The notes under the pieces were generated by a model. It was not told the origin of the DNA, did not search any database, and saw only the letters and a program-made list of their open reading frames with translations. A DNA stretch of 34,939 nt, taken from CAZZBK01 sp964652155 (GTDB lineage: Bacteria; Planctomycetota; Planctomycetia; Pirellulales; PNKZ01). Location of the stretch: NCBI GenBank assembly GCA_964652155.1, contig CAZZBK010000054.1, forward strand, positions 1 through 34,939, written 5' to 3'. Every line of letters begins with the position of its first letter. Position 1 is the first letter of the stretch. Below are positions 15,080 through 22,831 of this stretch, one piece after another. Made by a program: the position numbers and the translations under genes.

Positions 15080-16186
15080 TCAACTCGCGGCGAGTTCTGC
15101 GCCCCGGCCCCGGCCGACCGACGGGGTCACGGCGGCGCGCTGCCAGTCGACGCCGAGCATGAGCACGTTGATTCCCGAGCCGATGCCCAGCAGGCCGACG
15201 TGATCGTCGCGGCGGAGATGGCCCCGTTCGATTCCCATCGCCATGGTGATGGGCAGAGCGACTGAGCCCGTGTTGCCGAGAAACTCGACCGTCGTGAAGT
15301 CGACTGCGGGAGACAAGCCGAGGGCCTCGAACATGAGCCGTCGATGGGCGACGCCGACCTGATGGCAGAAGGTCTTGTGCAGATCGTCGACGGACCAGCC
15401 GGCCTCGTCCAAAAAGAGCGGGAAGGCTCCGGCGGCGGCGGCGACCCCTTCGTGCATGAGTCGTTCGCTGTCGGTGGTCATCAGCGGTCGCATGCCGTCA
15501 GCGCTCGCTTCGTCGCGGCCGCTGTGGCAGAGGCGATGATGGGCCGTGACGGCTCGCGAGGTGGCGCAGAGCAACCGGTTCTGCGTGCGGCTCACGTCGC
15601 GATGGGTCACGACGACGGCGCAGCTTGCCGAGCCGATGGTGAGCGAGGCGACGGCCAATTTGATTTGTTCGCGTGTCAGCGAGGTATCGCGATTGAGCGC
15701 GTCGATGGTGGTTTCAACGAGTGGACGGCTATCTTCGGTGCCAACGACGATGCCGGCTTTGATTTGCCCCAGCTCGATCATGTTGGCCAACTGCACAATG
15801 CCGTTGAGCAGGCCGAGGCAGGCATTCGAGATATCGTAGATCAGGCAGTCGTCGGCGAGGCCGAGTTGATAATGCACGCCGCTGGCGGTGGCCGGTTCGA
15901 GATGGTCGCGGCAGACGCTGGCATGGATGAGCGCGCCGATGCGATGACGTTCAATACCGGACGCAACGAGCGCTTTCTCAGCGCTGACGACACTGGGTCC
16001 GCTGGGGAGCGTGCCGCGCGGCCAGAAGCGCCGCTCGCGGATGCCGGTCATCAATTCAAGCCGGCCTTGCGGGAGTCGCAGCCGCGTATAGAGCGGCTCC
16101 AGCCGGGACTCCAAGGCGTCGCTCGTGACGACTTCTTCGGGCAGCGTGTAACCGAAGGCCTCGATACAGACGTTTTCGTAGCGCAT
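15080..16186 (-). CDS. OleA/FabH-like thiolase-superfamily condensing enzyme (KAS III)
   Basis: This is a 368-residue ketoacyl synthase III-type enzyme. The ATG at 16186 gives a natural FabH-like beginning (MRYENVCIEAFGYTLPEE); a GTG 36 bp upstream is the alternative. The catalytic triad is visible: Cys123 in DISNACLGLLNG, His275 in CHQVG, and Asn305 in EFLGNTGSV. The wording 'LEPATASGVHYQLGL...NACLGLLNGIVQLANMIELGQI' and 'CHQVG-x-x-H' is closer to OleA, which condenses two acyl chains head to head for long-chain olefins, than to housekeeping FabH. No oleB, oleC or oleD gene lies in the window, so the pathway is unproven. It is convergent with the divergent FabI-like gene. Confidence 0.85.
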   Translation of the reverse strand: MRYENVCIEAFGYTLPEEVVTSDALESRLEPLYTRLRLPQGRLELMTGIRERRFWPRGTLPSGPSVVSAEKALVASGIERHRIGALIHASVCRDHLEPATASGVHYQLGLADDCLIYDISNACLGLLNGIVQLANMIELGQIKAGIVVGTEDSRPLVETTIDALNRDTSLTREQIKLAVASLTIGSASCAVVVTHRDVSRTQNRLLCATSRAVTAHHRLCHSGRDEASADGMRPLMTTDSERLMHEGVAAAAGAFPLFLDEAGWSVDDLHKTFCHQVGVAHRRLMFEALGLSPAVDFTTVEFLGNTGSVALPITMAMGIERGHLRRDDHVGLLGIGSGINVLMLGVDWQRAAVTPSVGRGRGAELAAS

Positions 16187-16429
16187 GAACCGTTCAGAGT
16201 TCCTGAGGAAGACCAGCGGCACACGCTCGTCAAAATCGGGTTAGTGGGGCCAGCGGCTCGTAGCATAGAGGTTTATGCCCGAGGCGTAAAGTAAGGGTTC
16301 CTGTCACGACGAGGAAGTGGTCGCAGAGGCATGCCAGCACACGATTTAGTGCTAGCAGGCATTGCTGAGCCCCAAGATAGCGAAAAGTGTTGCAAGGCTC
16401 CAAACGTAGGGTATAAATCGCTCCGTTGT

Positions 16430-16457
16430 CGAGTGATTGGCGATTGCCCATCACTCA
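16430..16457 (+). other. Intergenic hairpin in the 555-bp gap before the amidotransferase-like gene
   Basis: GAGTGATTGGC and GCCCATCACTC form an 11-bp stem with one mismatch around a GATT loop. The gap from 16187 to 16741 contains no convincing gene: short open frames exist, but none has a ribosome-binding site or a recognisable product. No U-tract follows the stem, so I do not call it a terminator. Confidence 0.35.
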
Positions 16458-16674
16458 GAGGATTCGCACGAGGGCCCTATCGGCCCATAGTCGAATGCGG
16501 AAACAGCCCACGGAAGGGCTCGGCACGTATCGTCGTCCGACGGCACGTGTCCACCGGTGTTACGGAAGACCGCCTATGCCCGCAAATTTTACGCGGTTTG
16601 CCCAAGTGAGTCGTCGAGCGCGCCATCCCGCGGCCCGTCTCGAACTCGCTGGGGTTCTGTACGCTGGACGCACA

Positions 16675-16698
16675 CGCTCGCATTTTCTCCTGCGAGCG
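16675..16698 (+). promoter_or_regulatory. Leader hairpin upstream of the amidotransferase-like gene
   Basis: CGCTCGCA at 16675-16682 and TGCGAGCG at 16691-16698 are perfect 8-bp inverted arms around an eight-base pyrimidine-rich loop (TTTTCTCC). The hairpin ends 43 bp before the ATG at 16742 and could shape the mRNA leader. The gene also has an unusually strong AAGGAGGG ribosome-binding site five bases before its start. Confidence 0.35.
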
Positions 16699-16741
16699 GA
16701 TTATGGCGCCTTGGGGAGGCATTTCAACCAAGGAGGGAATT

Positions 16742-17488
16742 ATGCCCAACCGACCCCTGATCGGCTTGAACATGGACTACCGGGCGGCCAAGAAGGACGC
16801 GCCGGCTTTTAGCTTCATCACGGCAGGTTACTACGACGCCATCATCAAGTCGGGTGCCGTGCCGCTGCTGATCGCGCCGATGGAAGAGGACGAAGACCTG
16901 GATCGGGTGCTGGATTTGCTCGATGGGTTTGTCATGATCGGCGGAGCCGACCTGGACCCTCGACGCGACGGGTTCATGATGCATCCGGCCGTGCGCTGCC
17001 TTGATCCGCGACGCGAGTCGTTCGATCGCCGGTTGATGCGCAGCATTGCCGATCGACGCATGCCATTCTTCGGCATCGGCTCGGGCATGCAGTTGCTCAA
17101 TATTACCGAAGGGGGCAACCTGTTCCTGCATATCCCGGAAGACCTGCCCAAGGCCTTGCCGCACAAAGACCCGATCGACCCGTCCCATCGCCATGCCTTG
17201 GAAGTGGTCAAAGGGACGATCATGGAACGGGTGTACGGCGAAGGGGAAATTCGCGTCAACAGTTGCCATCACATGGCCATCGACATGGTTGCGCCTGGCT
17301 TCCAGGTCACCGCGCGCTGTCCCGACGGAGTCGTCGAGGCGATCGAGAGCGTGCGCGACGACTGGTTCGCGCTCGGGACTCAGTTTCACCCCGAGTCCGA
17401 AAGCGCATCGGCGCTCGATCTGCGGATCTTCGAGGAGTTTGTCTGCGGCGTGACCGGGGACCAGACGTTGCTCAAGATCGCCGCGTAA
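16742..17488 (+). CDS. Class I amidotransferase-fold protein (peptidase C26 family) without the catalytic Cys
   Basis: This 248-residue protein has the fold of gamma-glutamyl-GABA hydrolase (PuuD family, peptidase C26). The start is fixed by an excellent AAGGAGGG site. Family landmarks: 'RPLIGLNMDYR' at the start, 'DGFVMIGGADLDPRRDG' (61-77), 'FFGIGSGMQLLN' (109-120), 'INSxHHMA'-like 'VNSCHHMAID' (172-181) and 'GTQFHPES' (212-219). In active members the nucleophile elbow reads GICRGMQ; here the codons ggc atc ggc tcg ggc give GIGSG, so Gly113 replaces the cysteine. His216 and Glu218 of the triad remain. The protein is therefore probably not a conventional hydrolase; it may bind a glutamyl compound or act as a scaffold. 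Cys175 is the only cysteine near the site. Confidence 0.88.
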   Translation: MPNRPLIGLNMDYRAAKKDAPAFSFITAGYYDAIIKSGAVPLLIAPMEEDEDLDRVLDLLDGFVMIGGADLDPRRDGFMMHPAVRCLDPRRESFDRRLMRSIADRRMPFFGIGSGMQLLNITEGGNLFLHIPEDLPKALPHKDPIDPSHRHALEVVKGTIMERVYGEGEIRVNSCHHMAIDMVAPGFQVTARCPDGVVEAIESVRDDWFALGTQFHPESESASALDLRIFEEFVCGVTGDQTLLKIAA

Positions 17489-17597
17489 CGACCGGCCGGC
17501 AACGATACGATTATGTGCATGGAGCGTGGCAATCGGCCGCGCTCCATGCGCATGTATTGAGCTCATTGGCGCTGGCTGTTCAATGGATGCTCCGGCA

Positions 17598-17607
17598 CCT
17601 CAACCGG
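17598..17607 (+). repeat. Left target-site duplication of miniature element copy B
   Basis: CCTCAACCGG here is repeated exactly at 17781-17790, immediately outside the terminal inverted repeats of element B. A perfect 10-bp direct repeat in this position is what a transposition event leaves behind. Confidence 0.65.
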
Positions 17608-17780
17608 TGTGAGCGTCTTCAAAGTTGGTCAATCGTAGGATCTGGCATCAAGGGCATCATTCAGCGGGTGGCTGGCGGTTTGCGTCTGCAAACCCCGGCT
17701 CACTTCGAGGCGGTGTCACATGTCACTCGCCGGGGTTTGCTTTCCAAACCACCAGCCACCCATAACGGTGACGCTCACAC
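17608..17780 (-). mobile_element. Miniature inverted-repeat element, copy B
   Basis: This 173-bp non-coding element is related to 5518-5679. The termini are perfect inverted repeats, TGTGAGCGTC at 17608-17617 and GACGCTCACA at 17770-17779. Inner arms GGGTGGCTGG (17666-17675) and CCAGCCACCC (17752-17761) bracket a core with a further inverted pair (GCAAACCCCGG and CCGGGGTTTGC), so the whole element can form a long hairpin. The outer arms align with copy A in inverse orientation, which sets the strand given here, but the loop segment CTT(C/T)GAGGCGGTGT is in the same plus-strand orientation in both copies. It has inserted into the 3' end of the PLP-lyase gene and now supplies its last codons and stop. 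Confidence 0.75.
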
Positions 17781-18828
17781 CCTCAACCGGTCCTTCGCTC
17801 ACGATCACCATGACACGGCTGGCCGCGTCGAGTCCTAATCGTTGGGCCGTGGACGACCCCAGGGCGATGGACAACATCCCGGCCACGCCGGTCGCGCCGG
17901 AGGGGGTTGTCGCGGGTCCACGGCATTCGGTCAGCGTCGCAGGCGCGGCGAGCAAGGCGGCTTCATCAACGGTGATGGCCTGCACCTGATGGTCGCACAA
18001 TATTTTCATCGCAGGCGCAGAAGCCTCGCCACATGAGAGCATCTCCGCCACTGTTTGCAGGTCGCCCGACAATCGCTCGATGCGGCCGGATCGTAACGCC
18101 GCGCCGATGCACGCCACCCGCTCGGGCTCGACGACGATGGTTCGGCACTCAGACCGAGCTTGCGCAGCCAGTCCTCGGGCCAGCGCCGCGGCGAGACCGC
18201 CGACGCCCCCCTGCACAAACAGATGCGTCGGAGGCGGCCAGTGCGCGGCCGCGAGTTGGTCGACAATTTCCTGGGCCATGACCTGGTAGCCGGCCATCAC
18301 GTCGGCCACCACGGGGTCGTCGGGATCGGTCGCGGTGTCGGCGATCAGTAGTCCAGCGCCACGCTCGGCGGCGCGGCGCGCCTCGTCGACCGCGTCATCG
18401 TAGGTGCCTTCGATCCAGACAATCTCCGCGCCAAGCCGGGCAATCCGTTGCGCGCGGTTGAGCGGCACGTGGCGATGCAGGTAAACCCGGGCCGGAACTC
18501 CGGCCAACTCCGCTCCGGCGGCAACGGCCAACCCATGATTGCCGTCACTGGCGCACAGCAGGGCCGGCAGCGGGCGGTTCGAATCTCGCTGGGCCAGCAG
18601 CGCCTCGATATGGGGCACGCCCGCCGCGCGCACCAAAGCGCGCAGCCCAGCATACATGCCGCCGAGCGATTTGAAGCTCCCCAACGCTCGCTGGCTTTCG
18701 TCCTTGAGATAGACCCGGGCGACCCCCACGCGGCGCGCCAGTTGCGGCAACTCGACGAGCGGCGTCGGCGTATAGCGTGGACGACTGCGAAAGAATGCCC
18801 AGGGCGAATCTTCGTGTGCCTGTGACAC
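17716..18828 (-). CDS. PLP-dependent ammonia-lyase (diaminopropionate ammonia-lyase-like), 3' end replaced by a mobile element
   Basis: This 370-residue fold-type II PLP enzyme belongs to the threonine dehydratase/diaminopropionate ammonia-lyase group. I prefer the GTG at 18828, which has a GGAAGGAGA ribosome-binding site nine bases upstream, over the GTG at 18858. The PLP lysine is Lys53 in GSFKSLGG, preceded by 'RYTPTPLVELPQLA' and 'VYLKDES'. The substrate loop is 'CASDGNHGLA', the phosphate-binding loop is the glycine-rich 'VQGGVGGLAAALA', and 'SEGP' comes near the end. The final 20 or so codons (from VEGVSVTVM to PASDM) lie within miniature element B. Without the element and one flanking repeat, the frame would read VEVPEHPLNSQRQ and stop at 17563-17565. 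It starts 34 bp after the esterase stop, so it is probably cotranscribed with that gene. Confidence 0.87.
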   Translation of the reverse strand: MSQAHEDSPWAFFRSRPRYTPTPLVELPQLARRVGVARVYLKDESQRALGSFKSLGGMYAGLRALVRAAGVPHIEALLAQRDSNRPLPALLCASDGNHGLAVAAGAELAGVPARVYLHRHVPLNRAQRIARLGAEIVWIEGTYDDAVDEARRAAERGAGLLIADTATDPDDPVVADVMAGYQVMAQEIVDQLAAAHWPPPTHLFVQGGVGGLAAALARGLAAQARSECRTIVVEPERVACIGAALRSGRIERLSGDLQTVAEMLSCGEASAPAMKILCDHQVQAITVDEAALLAAPATLTECRGPATTPSGATGVAGMLSIALGSSTAQRLGLDAASRVMVIVSEGPVEGVSVTVMGGWWFGKQTPASDM

Positions 18829-18861
18829 GGCTGTTGCTCTCCTTCCCTCGGCAAGCACACG

Positions 18862-19989
18862 TTAGCGCGGCGGCAAATGCCTTGCGAACCACTCGACCAT
18901 TTCATCGCGCATTTCGCTCAGATACTCGTGACCCGTGTTCCGGTACATGATGCTGCGAAAGTGTTCTGGCTTGCCGTAGAGTTGATACACGGGCACCAAT
19001 TTCTGTTCGAGCATCTCGACTCCGTCGGGCGGTGCGTTGTGATCCTGGTCGCCCGATAGCTGCAACATGGGGCGCGGCGCGACCAGAGCCAGGATCGCCT
19101 CGGTGTCGAAATGCTTGAGCAACCCGGGGACGTAGTAGTAGATGCCGTGCCCCTTGGCATGCGCCATCAGCTCGGTGTAGCGCGTGAAGCAAGCGACGCC
19201 GACGATCGCCTTGACTCGCTCGTCGATCGCCGCCAGCCACCAGGCCCGTGTGCAGCCCATGCTCATGCCGGTGCCGCCGATGCGATCTTTGTCCAGCTCG
19301 CCGCGTGTTTCGAGATAGTCGATCAGGCACTGCTCATCGCGGAGCATCATGCCCCAGAGCGTGCGACCTTGCCACAGGTGCAGCTTGAAGAGCGACAGTT
19401 CTTGGCCATAAGCCGGGTCGCGCTCGACCGTCCCGCGCGGGCCTTTGCCCACCCGCTCACCATTGAAGTAGCCATCGATCGCCGCGACCGCGAAGCCTTT
19501 CTGGATCAACATCCAGCCCAGTGAGCGTGGGTTCTCGCTATTCGGAATGTACTCCCCTTTCGAGCCGCTGTGACCATGCATGCCGACGACCACCGGCACG
19601 CGGCCCGAGCGCTGTTTGGGAATGGCCAGGATGCCTGGGACGGTCATGTCGACGCCGTTAAAAAACTCGAACCGTTCGAGCGTGTAGGTCCCGTGGTCTT
19701 CACGCGACAAGACTTTGACGGCCGAGGGGTCGGGGCGCTTGGGCATTTCACCCAGGCACTCGAGGAGCGTCGCGCGGACTTTGAGGCGGTCGACCGTTTG
19801 CCACTTGCTCAGATCGGTGGGCAGCGGCCACTCGGGCGGCACGGCCGAGCGAAACGACGCGGGAATGTCTTTCCACGCTTCGCCATATTTTGTGCCCCCC
19901 TTGCTGCTCGCCGGGGTGACACGCTCCTGCGCCAAAGTTAGGGTCGAAAGCACCGCGAGAGCCAATGCAACGAGCAACGTGCGAAACAT
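18862..19989 (-). CDS. Secreted alpha/beta hydrolase (acetyl xylan esterase-like)
   Basis: This is a 375-residue exported esterase-type hydrolase. The ATG at 19989 gives the signal peptide MFRTLLVALALAVLSTLTLA; the frame remains open 13 codons further but without need. Key elements: oxyanion strand 'VVVGMHGHSGSKGEY' (about 133-147), nucleophile Ser243 in GTGMSMGCTRAW, acid region 'LSGDQDHNAPPDG' near 316-328, and His in 'NTGHEYLSE' near 358. It resembles the planctomycete family of dienelactone-hydrolase/acetyl xylan esterase proteins that deacylate plant or algal polysaccharides. It sits just upstream of the PLP-lyase gene and downstream of the sulfatase on the same strand, with 131 bp between it and the sulfatase. 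Confidence 0.87.
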   Translation of the reverse strand: MFRTLLVALALAVLSTLTLAQERVTPASSKGGTKYGEAWKDIPASFRSAVPPEWPLPTDLSKWQTVDRLKVRATLLECLGEMPKRPDPSAVKVLSREDHGTYTLERFEFFNGVDMTVPGILAIPKQRSGRVPVVVGMHGHSGSKGEYIPNSENPRSLGWMLIQKGFAVAAIDGYFNGERVGKGPRGTVERDPAYGQELSLFKLHLWQGRTLWGMMLRDEQCLIDYLETRGELDKDRIGGTGMSMGCTRAWWLAAIDERVKAIVGVACFTRYTELMAHAKGHGIYYYVPGLLKHFDTEAILALVAPRPMLQLSGDQDHNAPPDGVEMLEQKLVPVYQLYGKPEHFRSIMYRNTGHEYLSEMRDEMVEWFARHLPPR

Positions 19990-20120
19990 GAGAGGACCTG
20001 CAATGGGGTAATGAGGCGCGCGTCCCAACCAAGGGCGCGTCGGGTGAATAACTTACCAAGGCAAGCGGCACGCGTCGTGGTTTTTTGCCCGGGTCTGGCT
20101 CAGCACTCAAACGACGATCT

Positions 20121-21632
20121 TTATTGAGCCGGCTTGTTGACCGGTTTCCAGCGCGGCTCCCAATCGGCCGAAGGGGTGCGGGCGGTTTGCAGATATCGGC
20201 CGATCGTCGCCGCAATCTCAGGATACTCGGCCGAAACGTTGGTCTTCTCGGCCGGGTCCTGCTGCTGATCGTAGAGCGCCACCGGAGCGTCGGGCGAGCC
20301 GGCGCGGATGCCTTTCCAGCGGCCACGATACAGGGCGGCCTGCTTGAAGCCCCCTTCATGAAACTCCCAGTACAGAAACTCGTGGTGCCGCTGACGGTCG
20401 GTCTGCCCCTGCAACGTGGGCAGGAAACTGATCGAGTCGATGTTGCTCGGCGCGGTGGCGCCCGTTAGTTCGGCGGCCGTGCCCAGCATGTCGGCGAATG
20501 AGCCCACGTGGTCCGAAAAGCTGCCGCCACGAATGTGACCGGGCTGCCAAGCCAGCAGCGGAACGCGAATCCCGCCGTCGGTCAAGCTGCGTTTGATTCC
20601 CGTGTAGGGGCCGCTCGGATGAAAGCGTTGCAGTTGATGATTGCTTTCGTTGTGCGGGCCGTTGTCGCTCGTGAAGAGCACGAGCGTGTTCTCGGCCAGC
20701 CCCAGTTGCCGCAGGGTGTCGAGCATTCGGCCCACGTAACCGTCGAGCCGCGAGATCATCGCCGCGTGCCCTTTGTCCGGGTCGGGCCACTCTTGGCGCT
20801 CATACGGTCCAAAATCGGGCACCTGTGCGCCATTCTTCAGCTCTCGCGTCCGCTCATTGTTGGCATGCGGAATGACCATGCACCAATAAAGAAAAAAGGG
20901 TTGCGCGCGGTTCTTCGTCACGAAGGCGATGGCTTCGTCGGCGAACAGATCGTCGGCAAACACCTTGGCCGTGGTGGCGTAGCCCGCTCCAGAGTTTCCG
21001 ATCGGCTGGATCACATTCGGCACCGCGACACGTTGCTCGTTCCGCCACAGAAAGTCCGGAAAGTGATTGTGCGCGTGGGTCTGGTTCAGGAACCCGAAGA
21101 ACTCGTCAAAGCCTTGTTTGCGGGGGAGTCCGGTCTCTGCGGCGCCCATGTCTCCCAGCCCCCATTTGCCCACGAGCGCCGTGCGGTAGCCCGACTGCTG
21201 CAACATCTTGGCCAGCGTCACATCGTCGCCACGGAGCGCTTGGGCCTGCGGATTCATTGAGCCCGCGTTGCCACGCACGCGCGTGTGGCCATGATGCTGG
21301 CCGGTCATCAGCACGCTGCGCGATGGGGCGCAGACTGTCGCGCCTGCATAGAAGTGGGTAAACCGCATCCCCTCGAGCGCCATGCGATCGAGCCGCGGCG
21401 TGGCGATGACCTGCTGTCCGTAGCAGCCCAACTCACCGTATCCCAAATCATCGGCGAGGATGAGGATGATATTAGGTATTCGCTGAGGATCGGCACCATG
21501 CGCCGTGTGATCGGAGCTGATGGACCATTCGAGCGACACCGCGATCATGACGAGGATGGCGATTCGATGGCGTAAAGGGCCCCGATAATTTAGCGGATGC
21601 TTGTTTTGTCTTGAGTCTCCGACCGTTGCCAT
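20121..21632 (-). CDS. Type I sulfatase (formylglycine-dependent, arylsulfatase A-like)
   Basis: This 503-residue sulfatase hydrolyses sulfate esters, probably of polysaccharides. The N-terminus has a hydrophobic stretch (about 23-40) consistent with export. The metal-binding beginning 'PNIILILADDLGYGELGCYG' (53-72) carries the Asp pair 61-62. The maturation signature CAPSRSVLMTG starts at Cys101, the residue converted to formylglycine. 'VGKWGLGDMG' replaces the frequent 'GKWHLG', so the usual His of that motif is Gly here. 'YWCMVIPHANNERTRE', 'FTSDNGPHNES' and 'TGIKRSLTDGGIRVPL' complete the active site. The C-terminus 'PVALYDQQQDPAEKTNVSAEYPE' is standard. Sulfatases are strongly expanded in planctomycetes. 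It is followed by an esterase and preceded by glycan-active genes on the same strand. Confidence 0.95.
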   Translation of the reverse strand: MATVGDSRQNKHPLNYRGPLRHRIAILVMIAVSLEWSISSDHTAHGADPQRIPNIILILADDLGYGELGCYGQQVIATPRLDRMALEGMRFTHFYAGATVCAPSRSVLMTGQHHGHTRVRGNAGSMNPQAQALRGDDVTLAKMLQQSGYRTALVGKWGLGDMGAAETGLPRKQGFDEFFGFLNQTHAHNHFPDFLWRNEQRVAVPNVIQPIGNSGAGYATTAKVFADDLFADEAIAFVTKNRAQPFFLYWCMVIPHANNERTRELKNGAQVPDFGPYERQEWPDPDKGHAAMISRLDGYVGRMLDTLRQLGLAENTLVLFTSDNGPHNESNHQLQRFHPSGPYTGIKRSLTDGGIRVPLLAWQPGHIRGGSFSDHVGSFADMLGTAAELTGATAPSNIDSISFLPTLQGQTDRQRHHEFLYWEFHEGGFKQAALYRGRWKGIRAGSPDAPVALYDQQQDPAEKTNVSAEYPEIAATIGRYLQTARTPSADWEPRWKPVNKPAQ

Positions 21633-21765
21633 GATTAGCCTCGAATTGGGATGCGAACTTGAGCCGAGGGGAGCAAGTCAATCGGTGATGGGATCGGTCG
21701 TGCTGTTCGATTGCCGGAAGCCACGTTTGCACGAGTCGCTCGTACTGGAACGTTGCAACGTCAAC

Positions 21766-22773
21766 TCACCTGCTGGATTTTGAACGTGGAGTCGGCAGCA
21801 GCGGCCCTGCTTTTGTGGCCATGCCGATGGCAAAGTACTTGTGCCGATGATCGATGCGCCCGGCGTACGCCAATCGCCAAAGCTGACCGTCCCGAATAAC
21901 GGACTGGCTCGAATTGTACGTCGAATCAAATGGACTTGCCGGGTCGGGCTTGAGCACCGGATTGGACTCGAACTTGGTCCAGTGGATTCCGTCGTTGCTT
22001 GTGGCCATGCCGATGGCGGTAGCGCTCTTGGTCGTCGGGTGTTGTGTCCAGTAGGCTGCGTAGAACATGACCCACGTGTCCCCCTCCTTGAGGACATACG
22101 GATAAAACAACGCGCCAACCTCCCAGGGTTGCGACAGTGTGAGCACTGGATTCTCCGCGTGCGGACTGAGCGAGTAGAGGTCCGGACCAGTGGCGAGATG
22201 CACTTCCCATTTTTTCCCGACTGGCTTGCTGATGTAATACATGCGCAGCTCGTTGCCGGTATGAACAAGGTTTGGCGAGTAAGCCGCTTTGTAGATCGGG
22301 CTGCGTGGGTCTTTCTCCCACTTCATACCGTCGCGGCTGGTGGCGTGTTCGATGTCGTCAGCGCGATTGCCGCAATAGACCATGTGCCACACGTCGTCGA
22401 TTTTCATTAAATCGCCGGTGGAATTGCGCAGCAGCGAAGGCGTCGCATGAAAATCGTCACGCTCACCAAGGGGCAGCAATGGCGCGCCGGTCTTGGTCCA
22501 GATTTCGCCGTCGGTCGATGTCGCCAGTCCAATCTGATACTTGACAAAACCTGCCGGATCACGTGGACCGCCGGAGTAAAAGAGATAATACTTCCCACCG
22601 TCCTTGGTCAGGTTTGGCGAGAAGATGTTCCAGCCGTCAAAGTCGTTTCGGCCGCCGAGCGAGAGAATTGGATTGCGCGAGGATTTGATCCAGCCCGCCG
22701 CGTTGGGCTCGGCGCCAGAAGCGATGCTGCCAATCCAGCAAAACAGGACAGCGATCGAGTAGCAGTGATTCAT
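21766..22773 (-). CDS. Secreted five-bladed beta-propeller glycosidase-like protein (GH43/GH130 type)
   Basis: This is a 335-residue protein with a signal peptide (MNHCYSIAVLFCWIGSIASG). Recurrent blade motifs are seen: 'NPILSLGGRNDFDGWNIFSPNLTKDGGKYYLFYSG', 'GLATSTDGEIWTKTGAPLLP', 'WHMVYCGNRADDIEHATSRDGMKWEKD', 'LRMYYISKPVGKKWEVHLATG' and 'AIGMATSNDGIHWTKFESNPVL'. This repeating 'Y-x-x-x-Y-x-G ... G-x-A-x-S-x-D-G-x-x-W' pattern is typical of the GH43/GH32/GH130 propeller superfamily. The first Asp (in 'NDFDGW') is a candidate catalytic residue, but I cannot assign the family or substrate. It is 133 bp upstream of the sulfatase on the same strand and 59 bp downstream of the FN3/toroid gene, so a joint transcript is plausible. 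Confidence 0.8.
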   Translation of the reverse strand: MNHCYSIAVLFCWIGSIASGAEPNAAGWIKSSRNPILSLGGRNDFDGWNIFSPNLTKDGGKYYLFYSGGPRDPAGFVKYQIGLATSTDGEIWTKTGAPLLPLGERDDFHATPSLLRNSTGDLMKIDDVWHMVYCGNRADDIEHATSRDGMKWEKDPRSPIYKAAYSPNLVHTGNELRMYYISKPVGKKWEVHLATGPDLYSLSPHAENPVLTLSQPWEVGALFYPYVLKEGDTWVMFYAAYWTQHPTTKSATAIGMATSNDGIHWTKFESNPVLKPDPASPFDSTYNSSQSVIRDGQLWRLAYAGRIDHRHKYFAIGMATKAGPLLPTPRSKSSR

Positions 22774-22831
22774 GTTGAATCGTGTCCAAAGTTAACGCGA
22801 TCTGGAACCCATCAATCACAATTGGAAAAGG

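Noticed and set aside
16230..16609. Short open frames in the gap upstream of the amidotransferase-like gene
   Set aside because: No ribosome-binding sites or conserved motifs, and they overlap hairpin-forming sequence.
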